Part shown: piece by piece, positions 46,601 to 57,941 of the stretch
How the letters are laid out: each line of letters starts with the position of its first letter
Numbering within the stretch: the first letter of the stretch is position 1
Source: Rhodamnia argentea
Taxonomy: Eukaryota; Streptophyta; Magnoliopsida; Myrtales; Myrtaceae
Length of the DNA stretch: 64,000 bases
Direction of reading: 5' to 3'
Assembly (NCBI RefSeq): GCF_020921035.1
Contig: NC_063154.1
Coordinates: forward strand, 25,149,448-25,213,447
Position numbers and translations under genes: made by a program
The notes under the pieces: generated by a model
What the model was told of the DNA's origin: nothing
The model's input: only the letters and a program-made list of their open reading frames with translations
Databases searched by the model: none

Positions 46601-49600
46601 ATTGCAAAAGTAACACGTGCTAGGCCAACTGGCAGATTAGCTGATTCATCTTTAAATTCCTGTTTAGATGACGTGGCCTGGTGCTTGTTATTCATCTAAG
46701 TGTGGTTACTCGTTTTGCCTAATACGCTGATTTTGTGTTTGAGCAGCGCAAAGTATTCCAAATGATGCAAGCAGAGAGCACCCTGCTCCTCCTGTGGTTT
46801 CATCTACGACCACTGATAATGAAGCAGTTAACCCTTCAACTACTAAACTCAAAAGGGAGCCTAGAGTTGCTCCTCGGCTGCGGAAATCCTTATTTAATGA
46901 CCTTAAGTTAGCTTGCAGAAACTTTGGTTCTGCAAGTCTTTTCGGTGAAGGTGGTTTTCGCTGTGTACGTGATGTTACAAATGATACAAGCGGAGAACAG
47001 CCTGTCTCTCCTGGGATTTCATCTACAACCACTAGTAATACAGCAATTAACGCCTCAGTTTCCTTGAAGACCACCAGTAATTCAGCAATTACATCTTCAA
47101 TTTCATCGAAGACAGCTAGTAAAACTACCATTAACCCTTCAACTTCTAAACTTGAAGAGGAAATTCTAGTTACTCCTCTGCTGCGGGAATTTTCGTTAAA
47201 TGACCTTAAGTTAGCTACAAAAAACTTCAGTAATGCCACTCTGCTCAATAGAGGTGGTTTTGGCAGTGTCTTTAAGGGTTGTATTAAAGAAAATGGCACT
47301 GGGCTGATGGTTGCTGTTAAGAGACTCAAATGCGATTGGATCCAGGGTCGCAAGGAATGGCTGGTGATGTATCATCCAATGATCTCTTATTTCGGGATTG
47401 ATGCAGGTTTGACTGTTAGTATGACATTTCATGTGTTGCGCTTTCCATGTGGCAGGCTGAAGTGAAGCATCTTGGTCATGTAGGACATCCAAATTTGGTA
47501 AACTTAATTGGATATTGCATTGAACTCGATGAAAGGCTGCTAGTATATGAGTTTATGCAACGAGGGAGCTTGGAGGATCAGCTCTTTAAAATGCGCAGTG
47601 GTACTTTACTACGTGCCTGGTGCCCTTAATGACGTCTTACATTATGTTCTTACTGTATAAGTTTTCATGGTGAAACAATCCTCCTGTAGCTGTATATTGA
47701 ATGTGTCTCCCAAGAAACTAATAGATTGCTACTAGCATCTAGATAATAATGTGAAGGAGAGAGAATCATATTTGTCCTAATTATGGGAGTCTTTCCAGAA
47801 GATAATAGGGCTTGGAATCATATTTACCCAAAAAAAATTGGTTAAAAATCTCGTCCTCTGTTGGATGTTCTTCTGCCTGAAATGTTTTTAAGTAAATTGC
47901 TTGTTTGTTGTTGGAGCCACTGCCAACCCAAGGATGCGATACCTGGGACTTTCACTGTTATCAAACTCAGAGGACTTTATTGTTCGAAGCCAGTAAGAAA
48001 AAGGAAAGAAATGTCGGGAGATCAGAACTGGTCGTGAAATGTCACTTTTTAGCAGCTTCATCCGTGTGATGATCGTAGTATCATTTTATCACCTTTGTCT
48101 CTCAGTACTACAAGTAGGTTTAGCTGAGCTTTCCTTTGCGTAATTTCTTCACAGTTATTTATCAAAAGTTGGTATCAGTTTTAACCTTAACTATCTTTGA
48201 CTATGGTGGCTTCACAAAGGGAACATTGATTTATCTGTGATGACAAACATTTATAACCAGTTCTTGTTTTCTTTTGTGGGCTGTGTAGGAGCGACTCTGC
48301 CTCTTTCTTGGTCTACCAGGATGAAAATAGCCCTGGATGCTGCAAAGGGTCTTGCTTTTCTTCATGAGGAAGCAGAACCGAAAGTGATATGCCGTAATTT
48401 TAAAACTTCCAAGATTCTATTAGATGCTGTATGTAGCAAAAGCTGTGGCAACATTCTTTTTCCTTTTTAATTATGTGGTTCCACTTTCTTATAACTTGTC
48501 TTTTTTCAGGACTACAATGCCAAGCTTTCTGTTTTAGGAGTTGGAAGATTTTATCCCAAGGGAGATGACTCTCCCGTATTCCCCCAAACTCACTTTGCCA
48601 CCAAAACCATTGGAACATATGGCTATGCTGCCCCGGAATATGTGGCGACTGGTATGTAAATGTTAGTAGGGGCAATTTGAGGATGAGAACTGTCCAAGTC
48701 ATCTGCATAAAAATGGTTTGAGTAATAGACGAATTATGATTAGCAACTGAATTGAATTAGGCTGGTCAATCGTGACCAAAAAGACAAGAAAATTAGAGGA
48801 ATGGTTATACACTGATATACCTACCTTTCTCTATGTGCATTTGGTCTCCTCCAATTGCAATGTATGGTGTCTGTATCATATTTTTGCCTGGGAGGAAACT
48901 GGAAAATTTGCTGGACGCTCACTTGTGGCGAAAGGCTAAATATATGCCAGTCATAGATGTGGACATCATGAGTTAGTGTTCCTAGGTGATCTAGATTTAC
49001 AAGAACATGTAAATTTGGATCTTGAGGGTGCAAATTACGCGAGTTCATAAGCCACATTAATCACGCATTGCTGGCAAGTGAATTTTTTTTTTTTGGTTAA
49101 TGTTATTCTTTTCAAATAATGAGAGAAGTTCGCTACACCCTTCGATCACCCGATTAATTCCCATTAGGTCCGGTACTTTTTGGTAGGATTTGTAACCAGT
49201 AATAACCGAAACATGGATTCATAATTAAAGTTCTTTCGTTATATGAAGGCATTTGATTTTATCTTTTACATCTGTTGATTTTGAGTTGAAATTTTCATAT
49301 TTTATTTCTGATCTACATTTGTCTTTATAAATTTAAGTGAAGGCAATGCATGAACAAGCGTTAACTATGTTATCTAAAATTGAGATAATTTTGATTTGAC
49401 GATTTCTAAGAGTAGGCATCATTCTGAATTTGAGATTTGGTAGTTAGTTCATGTCTATTTGCTATAAATTATTACCTCCCCGAAGCAGATACCTGATTTT
49501 GATTGCTATAAGAAAAGGAAGTGATGGAAGGACAAAGAACTAAGTTATTGTTTCAGCCTTTTGGGTCAAGTACCTGTTTTTGATTGCTAGAGGTGAGGGT

Positions 49601-50099
49601 TGAGACATTTGGCAGGGACCTCATGGATTGTACCTATATCTAACATAGGATCATTTGGTACTTGTTTTGTGTATCCCCGTCCAGTGACTGCCCATGTTGT
49701 ATTGCAGGGCACCTCATGGCAAAGAGCAATGTCTATGGTTTTGGTGTGGTTCTTTTGGAAATTCTGACCGGATTGCGAGTCATAGACCAAAGTCGGCCTT
49801 CCAGTCAGCATGACCTTGTCGAATGGGCTCGTCCATCTCTAACAAAGAAACGAGAGTTGCACAGATTGATAGATCCAAAGCTGGAACGTCGATACTCACT
49901 AAACGGAGCCCGCATTGCTTCGCAGTTGGTCGCTCACTGCCTTAGCCACGATCCAAGACTTCGTCCCCAGATGAGTGAAGTTGTTGAAGTTTTGAAGGGT
50001 CTCCAAAATTTCCAGATAAGGCAAACTTCATCTGAAATTGTCAGAACGAGCCAGGGAAGCTCTAGCAGTGGAATGGCTTTTCAAGGCAAACCGCGGTGA
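43620..50099 (+). CDS. fusion protein: myristoylated N-terminus, NLR-type LRR domain, RLCK-VII (PBL-like) pseudokinase
   Basis: Exons 43620-43734, 43847-45382, 46747-47363, 47456-47600, 48289-48428, 48510-48651 and 49708-50099 join with GT-AG borders in one frame of 1028 residues. Exon 1 encodes [10 protein letters not shown], a textbook N-myristoylation signal (Gly2, Ser6) like those of PBL kinases. Exon 2 encodes an LRR domain of RPS2/At4g27190 type (about 40-550; [20 protein letters not shown]) with no coiled coil or NB-ARC. Exons 3-7 encode a kinase resembling RLCK class VII; the C-lobe ([16 protein letters not shown]) recalls At2g17220. The ATP lysine is kept (VAVK, 742), but the HRD Asp is Asn841 (CRNFKTSK), DFG is VLG (859-861) and the helix-F Asp is Asn906. 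A membrane-anchored pseudokinase receptor or decoy is inferred. The alternative is two adjacent genes, an LRR remnant and an RLCK; RNA evidence is lacking. Confidence 0.7.
45383..46746 (+). other. intron 2 of the fusion model (1364 bp)
   Basis: It joins the LRR exon to the kinase exons, with donor GAAG|gtaagg at 45382 and acceptor gagcag at 46746. It carries no convincing alternative first exon for a free-standing kinase: I see no ATG-MGN-type exon ending in a compatible donor. Readthrough past the donor would stop within 13 codons. Confidence 0.5.
46759..47270 (+). repeat. in-frame internal duplication of linker and kinase start
   Basis: Unit 1 (46759-46977, 219 bp) and unit 2 (from 46978) share the same order: [18 protein letters not shown] / [18 protein letters not shown], then [15 protein letters not shown] / [15 protein letters not shown], then FGEGGFRCV / LNRGGFGSV. 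Unit 2 has about 28 extra codons of Ser/Thr-rich linker. The frame stays open, so the protein would carry a truncated extra glycine-rich loop (residues 615-624) before the true N-lobe (716 onward). Confidence 0.85.
48652..49707 (+). other. intron 6 of the fusion gene (1056 bp)
   Basis: AT-rich intron with a poly-T run near 49084-49096. No embedded gene is supported. It interrupts the codon for Gly899 within the activation-segment region YVATG|H, a position conserved in RLCK-VII genes as far as I recall. Confidence 0.5.
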
Positions 50100-50990
50100 G
50101 TTCAGTGGAAGAAATGCAAGTCTTTCAACTCTGGAAGCCAATTGTAAAGCGCAGCAATGTGTCTGCAAACAGCCGTCCTTCCAACTCCATTTGTTTCCTT
50201 TTCTCCTCATCCTGTTTTTGTTCCAGGAATTTCAATTTTTGTAGTTTGCTCTACAACCTGAAAGTCTAGATTGGACAAAACTTTTGGGCTCAAGATCGTT
50301 TTTCTTTTTGGGCACGGACGGGGCTAAAGGGCCTTAAAAAAGCCTAGAAGTGTGAGCCAACCCAAAGCCATCATCATTAAGAATTAGAAAGACATATGTA
50401 GAGGTTGATATAATGAGAAAATGGCATATTTCTCCTGAAAAAAAAAGAACCATTAAAGTCATAAAAACCAAGCTGACCTAGCAAATTAATCAGCAAATGG
50501 GCTTAGAATGAGGACCAAATTCGATAAGGCTGCCGAAACTATAGATTCCTCTTCACTTATAATAATGCAGATGTTAGTTTCATAGGAACTTATAGAGGAG
50601 TAGCTCAATCATTAGCTCTTTAATTTCCTAAACGCTTTAATCCGAAGCACTTGAAACTTTTTATAATGTACAAATATCGACAGATGGATTCATTGATATC
50701 GTTATTCTGTTCTATATTTTTCATTTGTCGCGCTACTACTACCTGCCGTTTTATATCCAATGTAAATAGATCCACATCCATAGCATGTGCCCTCCATTCC
50801 AGTATGGAATTCTGTGCCAGCATGCAATCTTTTTAGATGGTAGCAGAAGAAACCAAGAAAGAAAGACCGGAAAGAGAATTCATAGCTCTTTTACTAGTTG
50901 AAAGGAGAGAGGGAGAGAAGGACATCAGCGCAGGAAATGGAGCACAAAAGATTTCTAGTTGATGATCTTTGGCTATGTTGGAGACATGAA
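50100..50990. other. 3' flank of the fusion gene
   Basis: Probable 3' untranslated region followed by intergenic DNA. No gene is supported; short overlapping frames near 50620-50836 are on opposite strands and show no domain. Confidence 0.5.
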
Positions 50991-51005
50991 AGAACATTTA
51001 ATAAA

Positions 51006-51435
51006 GGATTAATACCATAAAAAACCCATAACTATTTTTTGATCATAAAAAACCCTAAATTGGTACACCTAAATTTACCTCAAACTGGTACACCTGTGAC
51101 AAATTTATATTCCGTTAGTTTTCGTTAAATTTTATCGTCAAATTACTGAGTTAGATGACGCGTGGCAATTGCCGGATATACACGTTTGGATTTTTACCAT
51201 TTGTCACGGGTTTATCAATTTGAGATTTTTCGTAATATTAATCAAATTTAACAAAAATTAACGGAGGGTGAATTTGCAAATGTGTATCGGTTTGGAATTT
51301 TTTATGGTCAAAATAGTTGTTTGGAATAAATTCGTCACATATATACCAACTTGAGGGTTTTTGGTGAGCGAAAAAATAATTTGAAGTAAATTTATTACAT
51401 ATATACCGATTTGAGATTTTTCGTGATATTAACCC
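51006..51435. mobile_element. Mutator-like MITE (430 bp)
   Basis: The element begins GGATTAATACCAT and ends, in reverse complement, GGGTTAATATCACG. A perfect 9-bp direct repeat, tttaataaa, flanks it at 50997-51005 and 51436-51444. Inside, repeated phrases such as ccgatttgagatttttcgtg recur several times. It has no coding capacity. The element at 33150 belongs to the same family. Confidence 0.8.
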
Positions 51436-51799
51436 TTTAATAAAACCACACTTGTCTAGGAATCTATGACATCTTGCTGTTATGGAAGTACAATATTCAG
51501 ATGCTATAATAACACGCAGTGGGATATGTTGCATTCAATGTTCGATTCGGCTATAAGTCTACTGGCTATGTACAGAAGCTTCTGTGGCACCAGTGACCAT
51601 AATTGTAAAGGAAAAAATAAGGACAATTATTTGATAGAATATTAATTTTGGGCCCTCTTTTGAGATTACAGCCTCAAATAGGGATCTTATTTGGAATTTT
51701 CTCTAAATATATGAAGTGTCGTTTAATATATTAAAGAGAAATATATTAGAATGGGACGAATAAAATAAATGTAGCCTAATTGTAATGATTCATTGTACT

Positions 51800-52800
51800 T
51801 TCCATAAAATTTGATATTAACCCACAAAGTGCAAAAGGAACGAGATTGGTACATTCATGCTCCGTTCATTTCGTGGAAAATAAGTTGTTTTTGAAAAATA
51901 TTTTTCAAGAATTTATTTTTCAGGGAAATAATAATATTTTTCGGTGTTCGGCTAAAACCTGAAAATGAAGTAGAAAATACTTTCCGTTATTCGGTATGGA
52001 AAATCAGATTTGACTTTCATCCGTTCACTCCTTTTTTTTTTTTTTTTATTTGTTATTTTTTTCTTTTTGTTCTTCTTTTATTTTTTTTCCCTTTTCCCTT
52101 GTTCTTTACCATTCGCCGGTCGGCCACAAATCTAGCGAGGTGAGCTTGCCCAAGGCCGCCAAGCTCGGCTCGAGTGAGCTCGAGGGCCTTGGCAAGGTCG
52201 GCGAGCCGAGGCGAGGCCAAGCTTCGCCTTTGGCGACGTGGACGATCTCGGCCTTGCTAGAGAAAGAAAAAAAGAAGAAAAAAGGAAAAAGAAAAAAGGT
52301 TAAAAAATAAAAAATATTGAAAAACTACAATATTAATAAATGTGGAATTGTTTTTAAAATAAATAGAAAATAAATATGAAGGAGTGGAGGAAGGAAAGAC
52401 AAGGAAAAATGATTTCCTCTTTTCAAAAAGAGGAAATTATTTTACCCACTTTTGAAGATGTTTTTTTTTTATGATTGGAAAATATATTTCTTGACTCGTT
52501 TATTTTACGTGAACTGAATATCGAAAAATCTGAAAATTATTTTTCTGGAAGTTATTTTCTATTAAAAGAATGGAGCCTTAAACTCAAAATAAAATAAAAT
52601 AAAATAAAAGAAGAGAAAAGGGGAGGGAGCGACGTGGACAAGGAAGAGATTCTTTTAGCAAAATAGAAACAGAAAAATAGAAAAGGAAGAGGAAAGAAGG
52701 GAGGCAGTGACATGTGTTCTCTCGAAACTCTCCTTTCATATATGTTACGGGGAACAAACGTATCATGAACTCAATACACATAATATGTATGCCCTACACA
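51800..52800. repeat. dispersed direct repeat, copy 2 (split by a MITE)
   Basis: The segments 51800-51855 and 52605-52800 correspond in order to 36122-36170 and 36222-36435. The MITE at 51859-52577 separates the two halves. The last shared piece reads acataatatgtatgcccta near 52778. Confidence 0.6.
51859..52577. mobile_element. MITE-like foldback element with GC-rich core
   Basis: The left end GCTCCGTTCATTTCGTGGAAA and the reversed right end GGCTCCATTCTTTTAATAGAAA are inverted. Subterminal AT-rich repeats (gaaaat, ttttcaaa) surround a GC-rich core at 52110-52260 (gccaaggccgccaagctcgg). It interrupts the second copy of the direct repeat found at 36122-36435. Boundaries are accurate to a few bases only and no target duplication was settled. 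Confidence 0.5.
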
Positions 52801-53270
52801 TTTCTTCTTTCCTCCCCAACCACCTCGCCAATCTCCGCCGTTTCACCGCAACGCTCGGTCTTTGCACATGAAAGCACTGCGACGCCTCTCCATGTCCTTG
52901 GCAGAGACCCGGCCGATCTCGACGAAGCTCCCCAGCAGTAGGCTCCAGTTTGAAAGGCCTGAAGTAGAAGGTGGTCCGGCGGTGGCGGGCAGAGGTTGGG
53001 GGCCCGGTGAACTCTAGGACAGTTCACGTTTGCCTTGATGTGGTCAAACTCAGTCCCGTCCCACTTGTGGCGACTCTGGTCGGGGAGAGATGAGGAGGCG
53101 CAGATCGCAGGGGAAATCAGCGGGCAAGGAAGGTCTGGCGAAGGAGTTGGCGGTGGCGGAGAGGCTTTTGAGGCCGGCTCGGTAGCGGCGGAGGACAGCG
53201 AACATGACTCTCCCAGGGTGACGCCACCGAAGTGACTCAATAAGGTTGGACGAGTTAGTCGGTGCATGGC
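52801..53270 (-). pseudogene. coding-like GC-rich fragment, unidentified
   Basis: GC content rises sharply and minus-strand frames stay open over about 470 bp. From an ATG near 53205 one frame gives MFAVLRRYRAGLKSLSATAN, resembling an organelle presequence, while another frame holds WDGTEFDHIKANVNCPRV. The apparent need to change frame suggests a decayed or captured gene piece. I do not recognise the donor. Confidence 0.25.
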
Positions 53271-55732
53271 GGCATCACACCATCAGCTAGAGAGGATGGA
53301 GCGTTAATTGGATTTCCTTGAAAGGGTCCGCCTAGCTTGACGGTAGGGTCTCCGTGATGGGAGCAACAGTTCAACTTCGGTCCCACTTTTTTATGGATGA
53401 ATAGGGGGAACTGGTTCCAGCGGTTTCATTTTCTTTTAATTCCCATTTTCTCCACTTAATTTAGGATTAGATTAGAGAATTTGGAAAGGAAATATTATTA
53501 GCCAACATTACCGAAATCACAATTGGAGAGTAAGTGGAACATTTTGAAAATGAAGAATGGAAAAGCAATTCAAATACCAAAATACAAGATAATCACAAGT
53601 AAAAATATATTATCACTAACATTTACCAACCATATCCCCCAAATATTTTTCTTTGGTAGAAAATGATATTGACTCCTTTAAAAGTTTCACTTAAATTTTT
53701 TTTGTAAAAATTGTCAAAAATTTTATAAATCTATTGCACTTTTGCCAATTAAATCATAAACCTTTTTAATTTGCCAACTAAGTGATAAATATTTTCACTT
53801 TTTACTAATTGAGCGAAAATCGCTCATGTGGACGCCAACAGCCCTACGCTGCATGATTGACGATGACGTGGACAATTTTACATAATATTGTACTTTTTTA
53901 ATTTATTCTAATTATTATTTTTTTACTTTGGTTTTCTTCTTCATCGGCCGGTGAGGCCTATAATGCCCACCAATTGCAGATGAGGGCTACAGCAATCGCC
54001 GGACCTAGTTGGCCATAGGCAAGGTAGCCTTGCCGAAATCCGGGGAGGGCCACAACCATTGCCTACAGTCGGTGAGGCGTCGCTACCCTCGCCAAAGGTC
54101 GGCGAGGGTGTTGCGGCCCTCGCCCGTAGCCAGCGAGAGGGTAGGTTGGTGAAGAAGAAATAAAAGGAAAAAAAAAAGAAAAACAAAAAAATTGAAAAAT
54201 ATGTTAAATATTATTTAAAAAGAAAAATAATTTGCTAATAGTACCGAATAAACAAATAGAAATATCCCACTAAATGGATATTTTTCGATTAAAGAAAAGA
54301 TTGAAGTAGACTTAAAATTTTTAGGAAAATTGTCAAAAAATTCCTAAACCGATTGCATTTTTGTCATTTCAGCTTCGAATCTTTTAAATTTGTCAATTGA
54401 GTCCTAAACATTTTCACATTTTTCCAGTTGAGTCCTATGAGCTAGAATCGCCGACGATGGATGCCCCGTCCTACGTGGCAATGCCGGCGCCGACGTGGAT
54501 AATTTTAAATAATATTTAACAATTTTCTGAATTTTTTGTTTTGTTATTTTTTTCCTCTGATTTCTTCTTCAACAACCGATGAGGGTCGCTTAGCCCTCAC
54601 CGACTGCGAGCGAGGGCCGCAACACCCTCGCTAACTGCCGGCGAGGGCCGTGACACCTCACCGACTGTGGGCAAGGGTCGCGACCCTCCCTAGATCTCAA
54701 TAAGGCAACCTTGCCTGTGGCTAGTAAGGTCAGCGATGGCCGCAACCCTCGTCCGCAGCTTGGCGGGCGTTATGCCCTTCGGCCATTGAAGAAGAAAACC
54801 AGAGTAAAAGAATACAAAATTAGAAAAAATGCAACAAGTATAATATTATTTAAAATTTACCATGTCAACGCCGATCGTACCATGTAGGACTGTTTCAACG
54901 ATTTTCAGTCAATAGGACTAAATTAGCAAAAAGTGAAAATATTTATAACTTAATTGGCAAACTTAAAAGGTCTAGGCTAGCGTTGCGGCCCTCACTGGTT
55001 GGTTTTGATATTGATTGTAGAGATCGCCATGCTCATTTTAACAATTGGGAATAGGATTTCGTTCCATTGGGGGGCTCGATCTCAATGCTTCGTATACTTC
55101 TTTCACAAACTTCTATCCCTTGGAGATGTCATGAAAAGGGTGATCGTCATTGCCAGGCAAATAAGAACATGAAAGCTCGAAGCACTTTTGCTAGATCACC
55201 ACGTAATTCGGCAACCCCCCTTCGCAATGAATGTTGAAATGTAGGTTGAACTTATGGAAATGTTTCAAGTACTTCGGTTTCCTGAGGTTCCTAGAGAAGG
55301 GCGAAAACAATTTGAGGTCCAAATATGAGTTACTAATCATTCATATCCAAGAGAAATTAGGAATATCAGTTGGTTGCAACATTTTTAGCACTATTATATC
55401 TTATTGCATTTGTTGTGCAACTTAGGAATTTATTACTACATATCATCACTCTCTAATGACAATTTAGAGTTAGGTGATCATATGGATTTGTAGTAAGAAA
55501 ATCAAACTCCACCAGTTCTAATATTTGAACAAAGACAAAACCTTTTTTTTATTTATTTATCATTTTATGCTCATTTATATTTTTGAATGGCAAGATATAT
55601 TCAATTCTCTCACTTGCATATAAAATGACTAGACCGTGTCATTGATTTGGGTTTCAATAAGCTAAAAGCTCGAGAGTTTGATCTCTGATCGCGACAGGAT
55701 CTGTCTTTTAGCCACAAAAAAAAAAAAAGTCT
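53271..55732. repeat. repeat-rich intergenic DNA with two related foldback elements
   Basis: Two segments, about 53690-54250 and 54320-54990, share a similar opening (attgtcaaaaa... then ...tttgccaa or tttgtcaattgag) and a GC-rich core of gagggc/ccctcgcc motifs (53945-54140 and 54580-54790). The second clearly ends in an inverted copy of its start (ggcaaacttaaaaggtctag near 54955-54977). They look like non-autonomous DNA transposons of one family. No genes are supported in the rest. Confidence 0.5.
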
Positions 55733-57930
55733 TTTTACTATCTTTCAAGTTCTATCGCATTTCATTTTGAACTCAGGCGTCGTTTTCGTAACAAATCAAA
55801 GTTGGACTTTTGGGTCGAAATAGTAAAAGAAAAAGGAAAATAGATATTACATAGATAACAAACGAAAGGCGAATTCGATCTCTCTGCTAACCGTCTCCCT
55901 TATATTAAGCGATTCATCTTTCTCTTCCTTTGATTTTTTCTTCACAACTGACTCCGCTTTCTCTGCTAACCGCGCAAGTCATCTGTGCGATACTTTAGCG
56001 ATTAATCTCTCTCTGCGCTATCCGTCTCCTTCATATAAGCAATACTTTTGTTCCTTCAAGGTCACGCACACGTTCAGAAAAGGGGAGGAGAAGAATTCTC
56101 TCTTTGATGCTTCTCTCCCCTTCTTCCTTCTCTGGCCACCACCAGCACGGCAGCTCCTCCTCTCCCTCATTCCTTTCTTTCTTCTCACTTCTCCTACGGC
56201 GGCTTCGAGTTCGGGAATCACTTCATTAGCGGAAGCTTTCACCACTTCGAAGGAAACGAAGCAAAGCTGAATCACCCTCTGCTCTTCTCGTTCGATTTGT
56301 CATGTCGAGCTCAAGATCGCTGGATTATGGCTACAAAACCGAAGCTAAGTTTTATGGGATTCTCCCTTTTCTATTTTTCGGTTTTTCATCCAGTCATCTC
56401 TCTCATCTATCCGTTTTCTCCTCTACTTCCAGTGTTTTCGTGCTTGCTTCTGAAGCTCCGATTGCTCCGGTGGCTCTACCTCCAATCACCGTCGCTTCAA
56501 GTTCCTCTTCCACCGATACCGATCTTCCGTTGTAAGGCTCTCTGGAGATCTGCTCCTTGGTTAAATCACCGGCTGCACCTTCAAGTTGAAATGATCGCCC
56601 ACCAGACATTTTGCATGGGCAAATGCCTACATAACAGTCCTTGTCACTATTTTGCATGGGTAACGGACCATTATTAACCAAAAAATGTGTTGCTTGGGAC
56701 CTTATGACTGGCTTATCCGGTTCCTGCAACATTGCCTTTTTATTCTAGATGCAAACTAAGAATCAATGTCCATAAATTATTGCCTTTTACATTCCTTTTT
56801 TTCCCGATGGCTTTCTACTCCTCCTCTTTTTATCTTTTGCAGGGTCCTCTTCTCTTTTTCGTAGCACGCCGTTAGCTTTAGCCGCTGGTCCAAACGCATA
56901 GCCGAATCTCCCTCTGCTCTTCTCTTGAGGCCTAACTTGGAGCGGTATCATTTCATCCAATTTGTCATGTCGAGCTCTAGACGGCTGGATTATGGCAACA
57001 AAAATTTACAGGTATTCAAATTTTAATTATTAGCTGCTCCAATGCAAATCTTAGTGATTAACTATCATAACCTACGTATCATGCCTCTCTTTCGGAACTT
57101 GTATGATGTGAATTTTATCTTGCATATCCAAAAATTTACAAGTTTTAACTTCACTTATTTTGGACAATTATATGAAGCATATACTCCAGAGATGAAGTCT
57201 CAAGTTGAAATTCACTTGGTCAATTTGAGAGCCCAATTATTTTAATAAAATTATTTGAACTGCTTGAGTATTTTGTTATTTTGGCTGTAAACCAATCATG
57301 AAGGAGCAACAATTATTATTATTATTATTTTTTTTTGGGAATGTTGTCCCACTTTGTTGTCAAATCGGTGCTTAGTAGAAAAATCAAACTCTCTCAATAG
57401 CCGATTTCCTTGTTGGAAAATTAGTGGCTGATAAGCACCGTCACCAGCAGCACCAGCTGGATGTGAAAGAGTCATCAGCTTAGCAACGCCCTTGTTGAAC
57501 AAAACAGTTGATTATTCTGTTCAAAAAACATCCCTCGTCACCCGGAAAATAGAGGACGTGAAAGTGGGGTGGGCCTTTCCGAGAAAATATGACACAGATA
57601 GAGGATTCGTCTTGAAGGAGAGAAAAAGTCAAAACAAGAGAGAAATAGAGTTGGCAAAGCAGAGAACAAAAAGTAAAAACAAGAGAGAAATAGAGTTGAC
57701 AACGGAGATAAAAAAAAAAAGGAAAGAACGAGGTAGAAAGAAATATCAGAGAGAGAGAGAGAGAGAGTCGAATAAGATGTAGACTTGATCACTTGATCGA
57801 TGATGGCACTTTGAATAATGGAAGTGATTGGATTAGCTGCCAAAATCAAGATAGACGTGATTGAGTAATATTGAGGATTGCTCTTTAAGAAGTAAATATA
57901 TATAAAAATAAAATTAGCTAAATCGTTTTT
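55733..57930. repeat. duplicated unit, copy 1
   Basis: About 2 kb closely matching 58463-60430 in the same orientation. Shared landmarks are gtcgttttcgtaacaaatcaa (55782), the CT-rich leader-like stretch, the frame MSSSRSLDYGYKTEAK (56302), its shorter echo (tgtcatgtcgagctctag, 56960), and a GA-rich tail with gagagagaga (57750). The frames are short and differ between copies, so I do not claim a protein. It may be a promoter-bearing gene remnant or an unclassified element. Confidence 0.7.
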
Positions 57931-57941
57931 CAATCTTAAAA

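Noticed and set aside
53310..53400. possible tRNA-derived SINE start (cctagcttgacggta and a gttcaacttcggtccc box)
   Set aside because: The candidate A and B boxes deviate from consensus and no cloverleaf or poly-A/T tail can be drawn.
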